Shown one piece after another: positions 5,759-7,566 of a stretch of DNA of 7,566 bases. The position numbers and the translations under genes were made by a program. Where the stretch lies: contig JAKLIE010000071.1 of assembly GCA_022709775.1 (NCBI GenBank), positions 1 through 7,566 on the forward strand, in the 5' to 3' direction. Source of the stretch: Pseudomonadota bacterium (lineage in GTDB: Bacteria; Pseudomonadota; Gammaproteobacteria; Burkholderiales; Casimicrobiaceae). The notes under the pieces were generated by a model. The model saw only the letters and a program-made list of their open reading frames with translations. It ran no database searches and was not told where the DNA came from. The stretch's first letter is position 1. The number at the start of each line of letters is the position of its first letter.

Positions 5759-5778
5759 CGTGGCGTCCCGGCGCCACG
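5759..5778 (+). other. Hairpin in the lipoprotein-sigma intergenic spacer
   Basis: CGTGGCG at 5759-5765 and CGCCACG at 5772-5778 are perfect complements around a six-base loop. No U-tract follows, so it is not a standard intrinsic terminator. It could trim or stabilise the upstream mRNA end, giving more lipoprotein than sigma message. The rest of the 87-bp spacer is C-rich and has no promoter-like motif. Confidence 0.4.
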
Positions 5779-5829
5779 ATCCGCGCGGGCCGACGCCTCC
5801 CCGCTCCCCCGGCCCGCGCCCCCTCGTCC

Positions 5830-6363
5830 TTGGCCGACGCGCCCCTTCCGCAGCCCGAGCTCCTCGCGGCCATCCCGCGGCTGCGGCGCTATGCGCGCGT
5901 GCTCGCGCGGGATGCGGCCCGTGCGGACGATCTGGTCCAGGAGACGCTCGCGCGCGGATGGGAGAAGCGCCGGCTCTGGCAGGCGGGAACGGACCTGCGC
6001 GCCTGGCTGTTCACGATCATGCACAACGTCTTCGTGAACCAGCGTGCCGGCGCGGCGCGAGAGGCGGCCAACGTGTCGCTGGACGCGGAGTCGGAAGCGG
6101 GGGGCGGAGCGTGGCAGGTGCCGGTGCCGGCGGCGCAGTTCGCGCGCGTCGAGCTCGCCGAGATCCTGCAGCAGGTGGGGCGGCTTCCCGTCGAGCAGCG
6201 CGAGACGCTGCTGCTCGCGGCTGTCGAGGAGATGAGATACGAGGAGATCGCCGTCATGATGTCGGTGCCCGTCGGCACCGTGATGTCGCGGCTGTCGCGC
6301 GCGAGGGAGAAGCTGCGCCGGATGACCGACGAGCGTCCCGCGGCGCTCAAGCGTGTGAAATGA
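5830..6363 (+). CDS. ECF-family RNA polymerase sigma factor
   Basis: Group IV sigma-70 factor of 177 residues with only regions 2 and 4. Region 2 spans about 11-75: LLAAIPRLRRYARVLARD, then ADDLVQETLARGWEKR (region 2.2), then TDLRAWLFTIMHNVFVN (2.3-2.4). Region 4 spans about 108-165, with the conserved LPVEQRETLLLAAVEEM and the helix-turn-helix EEIAVMMSVPVGTVMSRLSR. The start appears to be TTG at 5830: no ATG or GTG lies upstream in frame, and the first downstream candidate (a GTG near codon 24) would cut into region 2. No Shine-Dalgarno precedes it, so translation is probably weak. The gene lies 87 bp after the lipoprotein and 22 bp before the anti-sigma gene, with which it is very probably co-transcribed. 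The activating signal is not evident. Confidence 0.93.
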   Translation: MADAPLPQPELLAAIPRLRRYARVLARDAARADDLVQETLARGWEKRRLWQAGTDLRAWLFTIMHNVFVNQRAGAAREAANVSLDAESEAGGGAWQVPVPAAQFARVELAEILQQVGRLPVEQRETLLLAAVEEMRYEEIAVMMSVPVGTVMSRLSRAREKLRRMTDERPAALKRVK

Positions 6364-6385
6364 GCGGACCAACCGGGCGACGAGC

Positions 6386-7237
6386 ATGCTGGCGATCACC
6401 GACGACGACCTGATGGCCTATGCGGACGGCCAGCTCGCGGGCGAGCGGCGCGAGGCCGTCGAGCAGGCGCTAGCGCGCGATGCCGCGCTCGCCGCCCGCG
6501 TCGCGTCGATCCGCGAGCAGAACGCCGCGCTGCGCGACGCACTCGACCCGTGGCTCGCCGAGGCGATCCCGCCGCGGCTGATCGCTGCGGCCGAAGGGCG
6601 TGCGGGCGGCGGAAGGCTGCTGCGCATGTGGCCAGCGCTCGCGGCGGCAGCGACGCTCGTGCTCGGGATCGCGGTCGGCTGGTTCGGCCGCGACGCGATG
6701 CTCGAGCGCTCGGGCATGCCGACCACGTTCGCGCGGCAGGCGGCGCTCACGCACGTGCTCTACGCCGCCGACCAGCGGCGTCCGGTGGAGGTGTGGGCGA
6801 ACGAGGAGGCCGGTCTCGTGCGCTGGCTCACGCGGCGCCTGTCGTTCGACGCGCACGTGCCGGACCTGAATCCGCTCGGTTTCGCGCTCGTCGGCGGGCG
6901 GCTCGTCGCGGGCAACGAAAAACCCACGGCCCTCGTCATGTACGAGAATGCGGAGAAGCAGCGGCTTACGCTGCAGTGGCGCGTGACGAACGAGAAGGCG
7001 GGCGAACCCGGCGAGACCTCGTTCCGCTACTCGCTCGAGAACGGCGTCGGCGTCTTCTACTGGATCGAGGACGAGTGCGCGTACGCGCTCTCCGGCCCGC
7101 TCGATCGCGCGCAGCTTCTCGCCGTCGCGCGCGTCGTCTACGGCCAGCTCGCGACGCCGAGCAAGCCCGCACCGGCGGCACCGCCGGGCGGCAGCGTGCC
7201 GAAGACCACGCCGGAGCAGCCTCGCGTCCAGGGGTAG
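6386..7237 (+). CDS. Membrane-anchored anti-sigma factor
   Basis: Predicted regulator of the ECF sigma encoded just upstream; 283 residues. The cytosolic N-terminal part, residues 1-75, has the typical anti-sigma opening ITDDDLMAYADGQL followed by an Ala-rich helix (EAVEQALARDAALAARVASI). It contains no Cys or His, so the zinc-binding HxxxCxxC motif of ZAS-type anti-sigmas is absent. One transmembrane helix lies at about 82-100. The periplasmic part, about 101-283, has conserved-looking WLTRRL, GFALVGGRLV and a CAYALSGPLDR block with a lone Cys at 231, and ends in a Pro-rich tail (259-283). ATG at 6386 lies 22 bp after the sigma stop. Another ATG overlaps the sigma stop (6360) but is out of frame. 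The architecture resembles COG5662-type anti-sigma factors; partner assignment rests on adjacency. Confidence 0.88.
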   Translation: MLAITDDDLMAYADGQLAGERREAVEQALARDAALAARVASIREQNAALRDALDPWLAEAIPPRLIAAAEGRAGGGRLLRMWPALAAAATLVLGIAVGWFGRDAMLERSGMPTTFARQAALTHVLYAADQRRPVEVWANEEAGLVRWLTRRLSFDAHVPDLNPLGFALVGGRLVAGNEKPTALVMYENAEKQRLTLQWRVTNEKAGEPGETSFRYSLENGVGVFYWIEDECAYALSGPLDRAQLLAVARVVYGQLATPSKPAPAAPPGGSVPKTTPEQPRVQG

Positions 7238-7302
7238 CCGGCACGGCCGCCATCGGCTGCCCCTGCGGCAGCGTGGCCGGAGGAGCCCCGCGTCCAAAGG
7301 GG
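7189..7302 (+). repeat. Imperfect direct duplication across the anti-sigma 3' end
   Basis: Two blocks in the last 50 bases of the anti-sigma gene recur just downstream. CGGCAGCGTG at 7189-7198 recurs at 7266-7275. The 25 bases at 7210-7234 (starting GCCGGAGCAGCC) recur at 7276-7302 with two mismatches and a short A insertion. In the second copy the 11-base spacer between the blocks is missing. It looks like a decayed tandem duplication of the tail-coding segment. Only bases past 7237 are non-coding. Confidence 0.5.
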
Positions 7303-7331
7303 GCGGCAGGGGTCGATCCCATCCGAGGGGC

Positions 7332-7351
7332 AAGCGGGGTCATGCCCCTTT
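7332..7351 (+). repeat. Degenerate REP-like unit
   Basis: AAGCGGGGTC followed by ATGCCCCTTT preserves the AAG foot and the GGGG/CCCC arms of the palindrome family, with an altered centre. It is the first recognisable unit of the cluster after the anti-sigma gene. Confidence 0.55.
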
Positions 7352-7378
7352 CCCAGCTGTTCGGGCCCCGTTCCGCAT

Positions 7379-7450
7379 TGCCGATAAATAGGGTCAGACC
7401 CTACTTTCCGATCCTGCCGATAAATAGGGTCAGACCCTACTTTCCGACCC
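7379..7450 (+). repeat. Two 36-bp tandem REP-like units
   Basis: Bases 7379-7414 and 7415-7450 are head-to-tail units of 36 bp. Their first 34 bases are identical except for the first base. Each contains TAGGGTCAGACCCTA as a perfect core palindrome around a central A, at 7386-7407 and 7422-7443, followed by CTTTCCGA. The 5' foot is ATAG rather than GTAG. The period differs from the 25-bp tandem at 1881-1930, so the two duplications arose separately. Confidence 0.92.
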
Positions 7451-7463
7451 AGCGCTGCTTGAT

Positions 7464-7484
7464 AATCGGGGTCAGACCCTGTTT
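7464..7484 (+). repeat. REP-like unit, imperfect
   Basis: AATCGGGGTC followed by AGACCCTGTTT keeps the GGGTCAGACCC core with a changed foot (TCGG in place of GTAG). It shares the central-A polarity of the neighbouring tandem units. Confidence 0.8.
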
Positions 7485-7512
7485 CGGGAGCCGCCTCGCG
7501 GTCGGCCTGCCG

Positions 7513-7536
7513 AAAGGAGGCGTCAGGGCCTCCTTT
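7513..7536 (-). terminator. Intrinsic terminator-like hairpin, possibly bidirectional
   Basis: AAAGGAGGC at 7513-7521 and GCCTCCTTT at 7528-7536 are perfect complements around a six-base loop. The A-rich left foot and T-rich right foot give a short U run on either strand, so it could terminate transcription in both directions. On the minus strand it overlaps the TAA of the possible gene entering from the right. On the plus strand it would end read-through from the sigma/anti-sigma operon. Confidence 0.65.
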
Positions 7537-7566
7537 ACGCCCGATACGTCGCCGCCAGCGTGATCG
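7535..7566 (-). CDS. Possible 3' end of a minus-strand gene (partial)
   Basis: Read on the minus strand from the window edge, the frame gives ITLAATYRA and then TAA at 7535-7537, followed at once by the hairpin at 7513-7536. The codons are G/C-rich at third positions, in the style of the other genes. The alternating ending resembles a final beta strand of an outer-membrane barrel, but it lacks the usual terminal Phe. Nine codons cannot identify a product. The call rests mainly on a stop codon placed directly at a terminator. Confidence 0.4.
   Translation of the reverse strand, partial: ITLAATYRA

Noticed and set aside
6360..6362. ATGA-overlap start for the anti-sigma gene
   Set aside because: This ATG overlaps the sigma stop but is out of frame with the anti-sigma protein; the frame it opens is Arg-rich shadow sequence.
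4504..6399. 631-codon minus-strand frame as one large protein
   Set aside because: Only the part from 5268 down encodes a recognisable protein (signal peptide plus hydrolase). The upstream part is antisense to the sigma and lipoprotein genes and has no domain signal.

Overview
The window looks like chromosomal DNA of a GC-rich proteobacterium, most likely a betaproteobacterium. The reasons are strong G/C bias at third codon positions, the tight aroE-mtgA pair (an arrangement I know from Betaproteobacteria), a single MgtE Mg2+ transporter, and REP-like palindromes with a matching RAYT transposase. This is inference from gene content and style; no species can be named.

Layout. 1-244: a non-coding leader built from two copies of a ~92-bp direct repeat, the second ending exactly at the aroE start codon. 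245-1786: aroE (shikimate dehydrogenase) and mtgA (monofunctional peptidoglycan glycosyltransferase), 12 bp apart and probably co-transcribed. 1787-2116: a dense array of about ten degenerate REP-like palindromes (consensus core GTAGGGTCAGACCC). 2117-2815 (minus): an intact REP-associated tyrosine transposase (RAYT), with two more palindromes of opposite central polarity on its other side (2860-2909). 3000-4478: mgtE. 4504-5268 (minus): an exported alpha/beta hydrolase, convergent with mgtE. 5359-7237 (plus): a likely three-gene operon of a COG4315-type lipoprotein, an ECF sigma factor and a membrane-anchored anti-sigma factor. A candidate ECF-type promoter lies in the divergent gap before the lipoprotein. 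7238-7566: a third REP cluster, a perfect terminator hairpin, and what may be the last codons of a minus-strand gene running off the window.

How the parts work together. aroE and mtgA are housekeeping functions (aromatic amino acid and cell-wall synthesis), and mgtE supplies Mg2+. The lipoprotein-sigma-anti-sigma unit reads as a self-contained envelope signalling module: the anti-sigma would hold the sigma factor at the membrane, and the released sigma would drive the lipoprotein promoter and so its own operon. The divergent exported hydrolase could belong to the same response, but nothing in the sequence proves it. The RAYT and the three palindrome clusters form the mobile or accessory layer. 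They occupy intergenic gaps only and share a GTAG-type foot that fits known RAYT target logic.

No wholly new defence or mobile system is evident. The most interesting elements are the RAYT/REP family with its array architecture, the repeat that forms the aroE leader, and the lipoprotein/ECF/anti-sigma module.
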